A stretch of 64,000 nucleotides of DNA from Eumeta japonica (GCA_005406025.1 BGZK01000282.1:310001-374000); one strand, 5' to 3'; positions 10,461 through 24,776 are shown, counted from the stretch's first letter. The notes: generated from the sequence alone by a model not told the origin. Translations and numbers: made by a program.

Positions 10461-13400
10461 GATCGAACAGATGGCATTATTTAAGTGAAATAGTGAGAAG
10501 CATTTTGCGATTTAACAGATGGCACTATTTGAATAAAACACTGCTATAAATTTTTAGGCCCAACAGATGGCACTATTTGAATAAAACACTGCTATAAATT
10601 TTTAGGCCCAACAGATGTCACTATTTAAATAAAACAGAAATTCTTAACGATCTGACAAATGTCACTATTTAAATAAAACAGATATTCTTAACGATCTGAC
10701 AGATGTCACTATTTAAATAAAACGGGTATTCTTAACGATCTAATAGATGTCACTATTTAAATAAAACAGATATTCTTCACGATCTGACAGATGTCACTAT
10801 TTAAATAAAACAGATATTCTTAACGATTTAACAGATGTCACTATTTAAATAAAACAGATATTCTTAACGATCGAACAGATGGCATTATTTAAGTGAAATA
10901 GTGAGAGGCATTTTGCGATTTAACAGATGGCACTATTTGAATAAAACACTGCTATAAATTTTTAGGCCCAACAGATGTCACTATTTAAATAAAACAGATA
11001 TTCCTAACGCTCTAACAGATGTCACTATTTAAATAAAACAGAAATTCTTAACGATCTGACAAATGTCACTATTTAAATAAAACAGAAATTCTTAACGATC
11101 TGACAAATGTCACTATTTAAATAAAACAGATATTCTTAACGATCTGACAGATGTCACTATTTAAATAAAACGGGTATTCTTAACGATCTAATAGATGTCA
11201 CTATTTAAATAAAACAGATATTCTTCACGATCTGACAGATGTCACTATTTAAATAAAACAGATATTCTTAACGATTTAACAGATGTCACTATTTAAATAA
11301 AACAGATATTCTTAACGATCGAACAGATGGCATTATTTAAGTGAAATAGTGAGAGGCATTTTGCGATTTAACAGATGGCACTATTTGAATAAAACACTGC
11401 TATAAATTTTTAGGCCCAACAGATGTCACTATTTAAATAAAACAGATATTCTTAACGATTTAACAGATGTCACTATTTAAATAAAACAGATGTGCTTAAC
11501 GGTCTAACAGATAGCACTATTTAAATAAAACGGATATTCTTAACGATCTAACAGATGTAATTATTTAAATAAAACAGATGTTCCTAACGCTCTAACAGAT
11601 GTCACTATTTAAATGAAACAGATGTGCTTAACGGTCTAACAGATAGCACTATTTAAATAAAACGGATATTCTTAACGATCTAACAGATGTAATTATTTAA
11701 ATAAAACAGATGTTCCTAACGCTCTAACAGATGTCACTATTTAAATAAAACAGGTATTCTTAGCGATCTGACAGATGTCACTATTTAAATAAAACAGATG
11801 TTCTTAATGGTCTAACAGATGTCACTATTTAAATAAAACAGATATTTTTAACGATCTAACAGATGTCACTATTTAAAAAAAACAGGAATTCTTAACGATC
11901 TGACAGATGTCACTATTTAAATAAAACAGATATTCATAACGATCTAACAGATGTCACTATTTAAATAAAACAGATATTCATAACGATCTAACAGATGTCA
12001 CTATTTAAATAAAACAGAAATTCTTAAGCACTATTTAAATAAAATAGATATTCTTAACGATCTAATAGATGTCACTATATAAATAAAACAGGTATTCTTA
12101 ACGATCTGACAGATGTCACTATTTAAATAAAACAGCTATTCTTAACGATCTGACAGATGTCACTATTTAAATAAAACAGATATTCCTAACGCTCTAACAG
12201 ATGTCACTATTTAAATGAAACAGATGTGCTTAACGGTCTAACAGATAGCACTATTTAAATAAAACGGATATTCTTAACGATCTAACAGATGTAATTATTT
12301 AAATAAAACAGATGTTCCTAACGCTCTAACAGATGTCACTATTTAAATAAAACAGGTATTCTTAACGATCTGACAGATGTCACTATTTAAATAAAACAGA
12401 TGTTCTTAATGGCTTAACAGATGTCACTATTTAAATAAAACAGATATTCTTAACGATCTAACAGATGTCACTATTTAAAAACAGAATTCTTAACGATCTG
12501 ACAGATGTCACTATTTAAATAAAATAGATATTCTTAACGATCTAACAGATGTCACTATTTAAATAAAACAGATATTCTTAACGATCTAACAGATGTCACT
12601 ATTTAAATAAAACAGATATTCTTAACGATCTAACAGATGTCACTATTTAAATAAAACAGATATTCTTAACGATCTAACAGATGTCACTATTTAAATAAAA
12701 CAGATATTCTTAACGATCGAACAGATGGCACTATTTAAATAAAACAGTGATTCATTTTAACGATTTAACAGATGGCACTATTTAAATAAAACACTGCTAT
12801 AAATTTTTAGGCCTAACAGATGTCACTATTTAAATAAAACAGGTATTCTTAACGATCTGACAGATGTCACTATTTAAATAAAACAGATATTCTTAACGAT
12901 CTGACAGATGTCACTATTTAAATAAAACGGGTATTCTTAACGATCTAATAGATGTCACTATTTAAATAAAACAGATATTCTTAACGATCTGACAGATGTC
13001 ACTATTTAAATAAAACAGATATTCTTAACGATCTAACAGATGTCACTATTTAAATAAAACAGATGTGCTTAACGGTCTAACAGATAGCACTATTTAAATA
13101 AAACGGATATTCTTAACGATCTAACAGATGTAATTATTTAAATAAAACAGATGTTCCTAACGCTCTAACAGATGTCACTATTTAAATAAAACAGGTATTC
13201 TTAACGATCTGACAGATGTCACTATTTAAATAAAACAGATATTCTTAACGATCTGACAGATGTCACTATTTAAATAAAACAGATATTCTTAACGATCTAA
13301 CAGATGTCACTATTTAAATAAAACAGATATTCTTAACGATCTGACAGATGTCACTATTTAAATAAAACAGATATTCTTAACGCTCTAACAGATGTCACTA

Positions 13401-16400
13401 TTTAAATAAAACAGATGTTCTTAACGATCTAACAGATAGCACTATTTAAATAAAACAGATATTCTTAACGATCTAACAGATGTAATTATTTAAATAAAAC
13501 AGATATTCTTAACGATCTAACAGATGTCACTATTTAAATAAAACAGATATTCTTAACGATCTAACAGATGTCACTATTTAAATAAAACAGATGTTCTTAA
13601 TGATCAACAGATGTCACTATTTAAATAAAACAGATATTTTAACGATCTAACAGATGTCACTATTTAAAAAACAGAATTCTTAACGATCTGACAGATGTCA
13701 CTATTTAAATAAAATAGATATTCTTAACGATCTAACAGATGTCACTATTTAAATAAAACAGATATTCTTAACGATCTACAGATGTCACTATTTAAATAAA
13801 ACAGATATTCTTAACGATCTAACAGATGTCACTATTTAAATAAAACAGATATTCTTAACGATCTAACAGATGTCACTATTTAAATAAAACAGATATTCTT
13901 AACGATCTAACAGATGTCACTATTTAAATAAAACAGATATTCTTAACGATCGAACAGATGGCATTATTTAAAAATAGTGAGAAGCATTTTTCGATTTAAC
14001 AGATGGCACTATTTAAATAAAACACTGCTATAAATTTTAGGCTAACAGATGGCACTATTTAAATAAAAACTGCTATAAATTTTAACGATCAACAGATGTC
14101 ACTATTTAAATAAAACAGAAATTCTTAACGATCTGACAAATGTCACTATTTAAATAAAACAGATATTCTTAACGATCTGACAGATGTCACTATTTAAATA
14201 AAACGGGTATTCTTAACGATCTAATAGATGTCACTATTTAAATAAAACAGATATTCTTCACGATCTGACAGATGTCACTATTTAAATAAAACAGATATTC
14301 TTAACGATTTAACAGATGTCACTATTTAAATAAAACAGATATTCTTAACGATCGAACAGATGGCATTATTTAAATGAAATAGTGAGGCATTTGCGATTTA
14401 ACAGATGGCACTATTTAAATAAAACACTGCTATAAATTTTAGGCCCAACAGATGTCACTATTTAAATAAAACAGATATTCCTAACGCTCTAACAGATGTC
14501 ACTATTTAAATAAAACAGAAATTCTTAACGATCTGACAAATGTCACTATTTAAATAAAACAGATATTCTTAACGATCTGAACAGATGTCACTATTTAAAT
14601 AAAACAGATATTCTTAACGATCTAACAGATGTCACTATTTAAATAAAACAGATATTCTTAACGATCTGACAGATGTCACTATTTAAATAAAACAGATATT
14701 CTTAACGATCTAACAGATGTCACTATTTAAATAAAACAGATATTCTTAACGATCTAACAGATGTCACTATTTAAATAAAACAGATATTCTTAACGATCTG
14801 ACAGATGTCACTATTTAAATAAAACAGATATTCTTAACGATTTAACAGATGTCACTATTTAAATAAAACAGATATTCTTAACGATCTAACAGATGCACTA
14901 TTTAAATAAAACGGATATTCTTAACGATCTAACAGATGTCACTATTTAAATAAAACAGATATTCTTAACGATCTAACAGATGTCACTATTTAAATAAAAC
15001 AGGTATTCTTAACGATCTGACAGATGTCACTATTTAAATAAAACAGATATTCTTAACGATCTAACAGATGTCACTATTTAAATAAAACAGGTATTCTTAA
15101 CGATCTAACAGATGTCACTATTTAAATAAAACAGGTATTCTTAACGATCTGACAGATGTCACTATTTAAATAAAACAGATATTCCTAACGATCTAACAGA
15201 TGTCACTATTTAAATGAAACAGATATTCTTAACGGTCTAACAGATAGCACTATTTAAATAAAACGGATATTCTTAACGATCTAACAGATGTAATTATTTA
15301 AATAAAACAGATGTTCCTAACGCTCTAACAGATGTCACTATTTAAATAAAACAGGTATTCTTAACGATCTAACAGATGTCACTATTTAAATAAAACAGAT
15401 ATTCTTAACGATCTAACAGATGTCACTATTTAAATAAAACAGATATTCTTAACGATCTAACAGATGTCACTATTTAAAAAAACAGAATTCTTAACGATCT
15501 GACAGATGTCACTATTTAAATAAAACAGATATTCTTAACGATCTAACAGATGTCACTATTTAAATAAAACAGATATTCTTAACGATCTAACAGATGTCAC
15601 TATTTAAATAAAACAGATATTCTTAACGATCTAACAGATGTCACTATTTAAATAAAACAGATATTCTTAACGATCTAACAGATGTCACTATTTAAATAAA
15701 ACAGATATTCTTAACGATCTAACAGATGTCACTATTTAAATAAAACAGATATTCTTAACGATCGAACAGATGGCATTATTTAAATGAAATAGTGAGAACA
15801 TTTTACGATTTAACAGATGTCACTATTTAAATAAAACACTGCTATAAATTTTTAAACAGATGGCACTATTTAAATAAAACACTGCTATAAATTTTAGGCC
15901 TAACAGATGTCACTATTTAAATAAAACAGATATTCTTAACGATCTGACAAATGTCACTATTTAAATAAAACAGATATTCTTAACGATCTGACAGATGTCA
16001 CTATTTAAATAAAACAGATATTCTTAACGATCTAATAGATGTCACTATTTAAATAAAACAGATATTCTTCACGATCTGACAGATGTCACTATTTAAATAA
16101 AACAGATATTCTTAACGATTTAACAGATGTCACTATTTAAATAAAACAGATATTCTTAACGATCGAACAGATGGCATTATTTAAATGAAATAGTGAGAGG
16201 CATTTTGCGATTTAACAGATGGCACTATTTGAATAAAACACTGCTATAAATTTTAGGCCCAACAGATGTCACTATTTAAATAAAACAGATATTCTTAACG
16301 CTCTAACAGATGTCACTATTTAAATAAAACAGATATTTAACGATCTGACAGATGTCACTATTTAAATAAAACAGAAATTCTTAACGATCTGACAGATGTC

Positions 16401-19400
16401 ACTATTTAAATAAAACAGATATTCTTAACGATCTGACAGATGTCACTATTTAAATAAAACGGATATTCTTAACGATCTAACAGATGTCACTATTTAAATA
16501 AAACAGATATTCTTAACGATCTAACAGATGTCACTATTTAAATAAAACAGATATTCTAACGATTTAACAGATGTCACTATTTAAATAAAACAGATATTCT
16601 TAACGATCGAACAGATGGCATTATTTAAATGAAATAGTGAGAGGCATTTTGCGATTTACAGATGGCACTATTTAAATAAACACTGCTATAAATTTTAGGC
16701 CCAACAGATGTCACTATTTAAATAAAACAGATATTCTAACGATCTAACAGATGTCACTATTTAAATAAAACAGAAATTCTAAAGCACTATTTAAATAAAA
16801 CAGATATTCTTAACGATCTAACAGATGTCACTATTTAAATAAAACAGATATTCTTAACGATCTAACAGATGTCACTATTTAAATAAAACAAGTATTCTTA
16901 ACGATCTGACAGATGTCACTATTTAAATAAAACAGATATTCTTAACGATCTAACAGATGTCACTATTTAAATAAAACAGATATGCTTAACGATCTAACAG
17001 ATGCACTATTTAAATAAAACGGATATTCTTAACGATCTAACAGATGTCACTATTTAAATAAAACAGATATTCTTAACGATCTAACAGATGTCACTATTTA
17101 AATAAAACAGGTATTCTTAACGATCTGACAGATGTCACTATTTAAATAAAACAGATATTCTTAACGATCTAACAGATGTCACTATTTAAATAAAACAGAT
17201 ATTCTTAACGATCTAACAGATGTCACTATTTAAAAAAACAGATATTCTTAACGATCTAACAGATGTCACTATTTAAATAAAACAGATATTCTTAACGATC
17301 TAACAGATGTCACTATTTAAATAAAACAGATATTCATAACGATCTAACAGATGTCACTATTTAAATAAAACAGAAATTCTTAAGCACTATTTAAATAAAA
17401 CAGATATTCTTAACGATCTAACAGATGTCACTATATAAATAAAACAGGTATTCTTAACGATCTGACAGATGTCACTATTTAAATAAAACAGCTATTCTTA
17501 ACGATCTGACAGATGTCACTATTTAAATAAAACAGATATTCCTAACGCTCTAACAGATGTCACTATTTAAATGAAACAGATGTGCTTAACGGTCTAACAG
17601 ATAGCACTATTTAAATAAAACGGATATTCTTAACGATCTAACAGATGTAATTATTTAAATAAAACAGATGTTCCTAACGCTCTAACAGATGTCACTATTT
17701 AAATAAAACAGGTATTCTTAGCGATCTGACAGATGTCACTATTTAAATAAAACAGATGTTCTTAATGGCTTAACAGATGTCACTATTTAAATAAAACAGA
17801 TATCCTTAACGATCTAACAGATGTCACTATTTAAAAAAACAGGAATTCTTAACGATCTGACAGATGTCACTATTTAAATAAAATAGATATTCTTAACGAT
17901 CTAACAGATGTCACTATTTAAATAAAACAGATATTCATAACGATCTAACAGATGTCACTATTTAAGTAAAACAGATATTCTTAACGATTTAACAGATGTC
18001 ACTATTTAAATAAAACAGATATTCTTAACGATTTAACAGATGTCACTATTTAAATAAAACAGATATTCTTAACGATCGAACAGATGGCATTATTTAAATG
18101 AAATAGTGAGAGGCATTTTGCGATTTAACAGATGGCACTATTTGAATAAAACACTGCTATAAATTTTTAGGCCCAACAGATGTCACTATTTAAATAAAAC
18201 AGGTATTCTTAACGATCTGACAAATGTCACTATTTAAATAAAACAGATATTCTTAACGATCTGACAGATGTCACTATTTAAATAAAACGGGTATTCTTAA
18301 CGATCTAATAGATGTCACTATTTAAATAAAACAGATATTCTTCACGATCTGACAGATGTCACTATTTAAATAAAACAGATATTCTTAACGATTTAACAGA
18401 TGTCACTATTTAAATAAAACAGATATTCTTAACGGTCTAACAGATAGCACTATTTAAATAAAACGGATATTCTTAACGATCTAACAGATGTAATTATTTA
18501 AATAAAACAGATGTTCCTAACGCTCTAACAGATGTCACTATTTAAATAAAACAGGTATTCTTAGCGATCTGACAGATGTCACTATTTAAATAAAACAGAT
18601 ATTCTTAACGATCTGACAGATGTCACTATTTAAATAAAACGGGTATTCTTAACGATCTAATAGATGTCACTATTTAAATAAAACAGCTATTCTTAACGAT
18701 CTGACAGATGTCACTATTTAAATAAAACAGATATTCCTAACGCTCTAACAGATGTCACTATTTAAATAAAACAGATATTCTTAACGGTCTAACAGATAGC
18801 ACTATTTAAATAAAACGGATATTCTTAACGATCTAACAGATGTAATTATTTAAATAAAACAGATGTTCCTAACGATCTAACAGATGTCACTATTTAAATA
18901 AAACAGGTATTCTTAACGATCTGACAGATGTCACTATTTAAATAAAACAGATGTTCTTAATGGTTTAACAGATGTCACTATTTAAATAAAACAGATATTC
19001 TTAACGATCTAACAGATGTCACTATTTAAAAAACAGATTCTTAACGATCTGACAGATGTCACTATTTAAATAAAATAGATATTCTTAACGATCTAACAGA
19101 TGTCACTATTTAAATAAAACAGATATTCTTAACGATCTAACAGATGTCACTATTTAAATAAAACAGATATTCTTAACGATCTAACAGATGTCACTATTTA
19201 AATAAAACAGATATTCTTAACGATTTAACAGATGTCACTATTTAAATAAAACAGATATTCTTAACGATCGAACAGATGGCATTATTTAAATGAAATAGTG
19301 AGATATTTTGATTTAACAGATGGCACTATTTGAATAAAACACTGCTATAAATTTTAGATCTAACAGATGTCACTATTTAAATAAAACAGGTATTCTTAAC

Positions 19401-20650
19401 GATCTAACAAATGTCACTATTTAAATAAAACAGATATTCTTAACGATCTGACAGATGTCACTATTTAAATAAAACGGGTATTCTTAACGATCTAATAGAT
19501 GTCACTATTTAAATAAAACAGATATTCTTAACGATCTGACAGATGTCACTATTTAAATAAAACAGATATTCTTAACGATTTAACAGATGTCACTATTTAA
19601 ATAAAACAGATATTCTTAACGATCGAACAGATGGCATTATTTAAATAAATAGTGAGAGGCATTTTGCGATTTAACAGATGGCACTATTTAAATAAAACAT
19701 TGCTATAAATTTTAGGATCTAACAGATGTCACTATTTAAATAAAACAGATATTCCTAACGCTCTAACAGATGTCACTATTTAAATAAAACAGAAATTCTT
19801 AAGCACTATTTAAATAAAACAGATATTCTTAACGATCTAATAGATGTCACTATATAAATAAAACAGGTATTCTTAACGATCTGACAGATGTCACTATTTA
19901 AATAAAACAGAAATTCTTAACGATCTGACAGATGTCACTATTTAAATAAAACAGATATTCCTAACGCTCTAACAGATGTCACTATTTAAATTAAAACAGA
20001 TGTGCTTAACGGTCTAACAGATAGCACTATTTAAATAAAACGGATATTCTTAACGATCTAACAGATGTCACTATTTAAATAAAACAGATATTCCTAACGC
20101 TCTAACAGATGTCACTATTTAAATAAAACAAGTATTGTTAGCGATCTGACAGATGTCACTATTTAAATATAACAGATGTTCTTAATGGTCTAACAGATGT
20201 CACTATTTAAATAAAACAGATATTCTTAACGATCTAACAGATGTCACTATTTAAAAAAAACAGGAATTCTTAACGCTCTAACAGATGTCACTATTTAAAT
20301 AAAACAGATATTCTTAACGATCTAACAGATAGCACTATTTAAATAAAACGGATATTCTTAACGATCTAACAGATGTCACTATTTAAATAAAACAGATATT
20401 CTTAACGGTCTAACAGATGTCACTATTTAAATAAAACAGATATTCTTAACGATCTAACAGATGTCACTATTTAAATAAAACATATATTCATAACGATCTA
20501 ACAGATGTCACTATTTAAGTAAAACAGATATTCTTAACGATTTAACAGATGTCACTATTTAAATAAAACAGATATTCTTAACGATCGAACAGATGGCATT
20601 ATTTAAGTGAAATAGTGAGAGGCATTTTGCGATTTAACAGATGGCACTAT
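10461..20650 (+). repeat. Left satellite domain with recurring B-C monomer doublets
   Basis: A B monomer introduced by GATCGAACAGATGGCATT and usually followed by a C monomer recurs 13 times, at about 10461, 10869, 11318, 12715, 13948, 14350, 15760, 16161, 16605, 18073, 19266, 19621 and 20583. Spacings of 355-449 bp alternate with gaps of 0.96-1.5 kb. The pair 13948/14350 reappears at 15760/16161, an offset of about 1.81 kb, which indicates a long higher-order unit. The doublet is absent from the array right of 20650 apart from one B-type edge monomer. Confidence 0.8.
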
Positions 20651-22720
20651 TTGAATAAAACACTGCTATAAATTTTTAGGCCCAACAGATGTCACTATTT
20701 AAATAAAACAGATATTCCTAACGCTCTAACAGATGTCACTATTTAAATAAAACAGATATTCTTAACGATCTAACAGATAGCACTATTTAAATAAAACGGA
20801 TATTTTTAACGATCTAACAGATGTAATTATTTAAATAAAACAGATATTCTTAACGATCTAACAAATGGCACTATTTAAGTGAAGCAGATATTCCTAACGC
20901 TATAACAGATGTCACTATTTAAATAAAACAGATATTCTTAACGATCTAACAGATAGCACTATTTAAATAAAACGGATATTCTTAACGATCTAACAGATGT
21001 CACTATTTAAATAAAACAGATATTCTTAACGATCTGACAGATGTCACTATTTAAATAAAACAGATATTCTTAACGATCTGACAGATGTCACTATTTAAAT
21101 AAAACAGATATTCTTAACGATCTAACAGATGTCACTATTTAAATAAAACAGATATTCTTAACGATCTGACAGATGTCACTATTTAAATAAAACAGATATT
21201 CTTAACGATTTAACAGATGTCACTATTTAAATAAAACAGATATTCTTAACGATCACTATTTAAATAAAATAGATATTCTTAACGATCTAATAGATGTCAC
21301 TATTTAAATAAAACAGATATTCTTAACGATCTAACAGATGTCACTATTTAAATAAAACAGATATTCTTAACGATCTAACAGATAGCACTATTTAAATAAA
21401 ACGGATATTCTTAACGATCTAACAGATGTCACTATTTAAATAAAACAGATATTCTTAACGGTTTAACAGATGTCACTATTTAAATAAAACAGGTATTCTT
21501 AACGATCTGACAGATGTCACTATTTAAATAAAACAGATATTCTTAACGATCTGACAGATGTCACTATTTAAATAAAACAGATATTCTTAACGATCTGACA
21601 GATGTCACTATTTAAATAAAACAGATATTCTTAACGATCTGACAGATGTCACTATTTAAATAAAACAGATATTCTTAACGATCTAACAGATAGCACTATT
21701 TAAATAAAACGGATATATTTAACGATCTAACAGGTGTAATTATTTAAATAAAACAGATATTCCTAACGGTCTAACAGATGTCACTATTTAAATAAAACAG
21801 ATATTCTTAACGATCTAACAGATAGCACTATTTAATTAAAACGGATATTTTTAACGATCTAACAGATGTAATTATTTAAATAAAACAGATATTCTTAACG
21901 ATCTAACAGATGTAATTATTTAAATAAAACAGATATTCTTAACGATCTAACAGATGTCACTATTTAAATAAAACAGATATTCCTAACGCTCTAACAGATG
22001 TCACTATTTAAATAAAACAGATATTCTTAACGATCTAACAGATAGCACTATTTAAATAAAACGGATATATTTAACGATCTAACAGATGTAATTATTTAAA
22101 TAAAACAGATATTCCTAACGGTCTAACAGATGTCACTATTTAAATAAAACAGATATTCTTAACGATCTAACAGATAGCACTATTTAAATAAAACGGATAT
22201 TTTTAACGATCTAACAGATGTAATTATTTAAATAAAACAGATATTCTTAACGATCTAACAAATGGCACTATTTAAGTGAAGCAGATATTCCTAACGCTAT
22301 AACAGATGTCACTATTTAAATAAAACAGATATTCTTAACGATCTAACAGATAGCACTATTTAAATAAAACGGATATTCTTAACGATCTAACAGATGTCAC
22401 TATTTAAATAAAACAGATATTCTTAACGATCTGACAGATGTCACTATTTAAATAAAACAGATATTCTTAACGATCTGACAGATGTCACTATTTAAATAAA
22501 ACGGGTATTCTTAACGATCTAATAGATGTCACTATTTAAATAAAACAGATATTCTTCACGATCTGACAGATGTCACTATTTAAATAAAACAGATATTCTT
22601 AACGATTTAACAGATGTCACTATTTAAATAAAACAGAAATTCTTAAGCACTATTTAAATAAAATAGATATTCTTAACGATCTAATAGATGTCACTATTTA
22701 AATAAAACAGATATTCCTAA

Positions 22721-24180
22721 CGCTATAACAGATGTCACTATTTAAATAAAACAGATATTCTTAACGATCTAACAGATAGCACTATTTAAATAAAACGGAT
22801 ATTCTTAACGATCTAACAGATGTCACTATTTAAATAAAACAGATATTCTTAACGGTCTAACAGATGTCACTATTTAAATAAAACAGGTATTCTTAACGAT
22901 CTGACAGATGTCACTATTTAAATAAAACAGAAATTCTTAACGATCTGACAAATGTCACTATTTAAATAAAACAGATATTCTTAACGATCTGACAGATGTC
23001 ACTATTTAAATAAAACAGATATTCTTAACGATCTGACAGATGTCACTATTTAAATAAAACGGATATTCTTAACGATCTAACAGATGTAATTATTTAAATA
23101 AAACAGATATTCTTAACGATCTAACAGATGTCACTATTTAAATAAAACAGATATTCCTAACGCTCTAACAGATGTCACTATTTAAATAAAACAGATATTC
23201 TTAACGATCTAACAGATAGCACTATTTAAATAAAACGGATATTTTTAACGATCTAACAGATGTAATTATTTAAATAAAACAGATATTCCTAACGGTCTAA
23301 CAGATGTCACTATTTAAATAAAACAGATATTCTTAACGATCTAACAGATAGCACTATTTAAATAAAACGGATATTTTTAACGATCTAACAGATGTAATTA
23401 TTTAAATAAAACAGATATTCTTAACGATCTAATAGATGTCACTATTTAAATAAAACAGATATTCCTAACGCTATAACAGATGTCACTATTTAAATAAAAC
23501 AGATATTCTTAACGATCTAACAGATAGCACTATTTAAATAAAACGGATATTCTTAACGATCTAACAGATGTCACTATTTAAATAAAACAGATATTCTTAA
23601 CGGTCTAACAGATGTCACTATTTAAATAAAACAGGTATTCTTAACGATCTGACAGATGTCACTATTTAAATAAAACAGAAATTCTTAACGATCTGACAAA
23701 TGTCACTATTTAAATAAAACAGATATTCTTAACGATCTGACAGATGTCACTATTTAAATAAAACAGATATTCTTAACGATCTGACAGATGTCACTATTTA
23801 AATAAAACGGATATTCTTAACGATCTAACAGATGTAATTATTTAAATAAAACAGATATTCTTAACGATCTAACAGATGTCACTATTTAAATAAAACAGAT
23901 ATTCCTAACGCTCTAACAGATGTCACTATTTAAATAAAACAGATATTCTTAACGATCTAACAGATAGCACTATTTAAATAAAACGGATATTTTTAACGAT
24001 CTAACAGATGTAATTATTTAAATAAAACAGATATTCCTAACGGTCTAACAGATGTCACTATTTAAATAAAACAGATATTCTTAATGATCTAACAGATAGC
24101 ACTATTTAAATAAAACGGATATTTTTAACGATCTAACAGATGTAATTATTTAAATAAAACAGATATTCTTAACGATCTAA
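22721..24180 (+). repeat. 748-bp (17-monomer) higher-order repeat
   Basis: The variant CGCTATAACAGATG occurs at 22721 and again at 23469, exactly 748 bp or 17 x 44 bp later. The intervening order of variant monomers (GATAGCAC, GGTCTAAC, CAGGTATT, CAGAAATT with GACAAATG, GATGTAATT, CCTAACGCTC, GGATATTTTT) is repeated almost base for base in the second unit, with rare differences such as TTAATGATC near 24082. Confidence 0.92.
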
Positions 24181-24298
24181 CAAATGGCACTATTTAAGTG
24201 AAGCAGTGAGATACGTTTTCTTATCTAACAGATGGCACAATTTAAATAAAATACATGTATTTGTCGATCTAGCAGATGGCAATATACCAAAATTCTAA

Positions 24299-24420
24299 TT
24301 AAAAGAAATTAGAAATCGGTCCACATTTAACGAAATTTATATACATAAAAAAATACTTACAGGCGAATATAGAACCTCCTCCTTTTTTGACGTCGGTTGA
24401 AAGGTAACACATGTTCATCT
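24299..24420 (-). repeat. Retroposon tail motif
   Basis: CAGGCGAATATAGAACCTCC followed by TCCTTTTTTGACGTCGGTTG is a motif found at the ends of many lepidopteran retroposed repeats. The 85-codon minus-strand frame at 24299-24556 overlaps it and shows no family. Confidence 0.45.
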
Positions 24421-24776
24421 TTAGGATCCGAGCTACCTCTTTGCAAAATATCATTAATCGAGTCATAAAAATATAACAAACATACTTCTTATTGCTTTGA
24501 ATTTTTGGCGGTGGCCCCGCCCTCTCGACAAAGCGTATTTTAGCAGTAGCTATCACGTCGCTGATCTTGCGCTCGCTCTCACTGTGTGTAGTGCACTTTC
24601 AGTCAATCCCTTGCTTTCAGTTTAAAAATAATATAGGCTACTTATTTTCCTTGGCTTATGCCAAATTTCTTTGAAATCGCTCAAATTACAAAGGTAATTA
24701 TTAAAATCACAAAACTCAACCACGGAGTTATAAGCCACTTTAAAAGTACTATCTGATATGAGAGAAATCAGAGATC

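Larger units (their letters stand above)
9281..24284 (+). repeat. Satellite DNA array, about 340 monomers of mainly 44 bp
   Basis: An uninterrupted tandem array of about 15.0 kb. All monomers share a core of about 25 bp that begins ACAGATGTCACTATTTAA and ends ATAAAAC. The spacer between cores falls into classes: A, the commonest, about 19 bp (AGATATTCTTAACGATCTA), giving 44 bp; B, about 23 bp (AGTGAGAGGCATTTTGCG...), giving 48 bp; C, about 23 bp (ACTGCTATAAATTTTTAGGC...), giving 48 bp. Core variants include GATAGCAC, GATGTAATT and GATGGCAC. Monomers at both edges (9281-9500 and 24180-24284) are the most diverged, as expected when unequal exchange homogenises the middle. The plus strand carries one AATAAA and one ATTTAAAT in almost every unit. 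No gene, and no open frame of 60 codons, lies inside. Confidence 0.98.

Noticed and set aside
9500..24200. Regular repeat-spacer layout reminiscent of a CRISPR array
   Set aside because: Spacers fall into a handful of repeated classes rather than being unique, the unit is a homogenised satellite, and the context is clearly eukaryotic.
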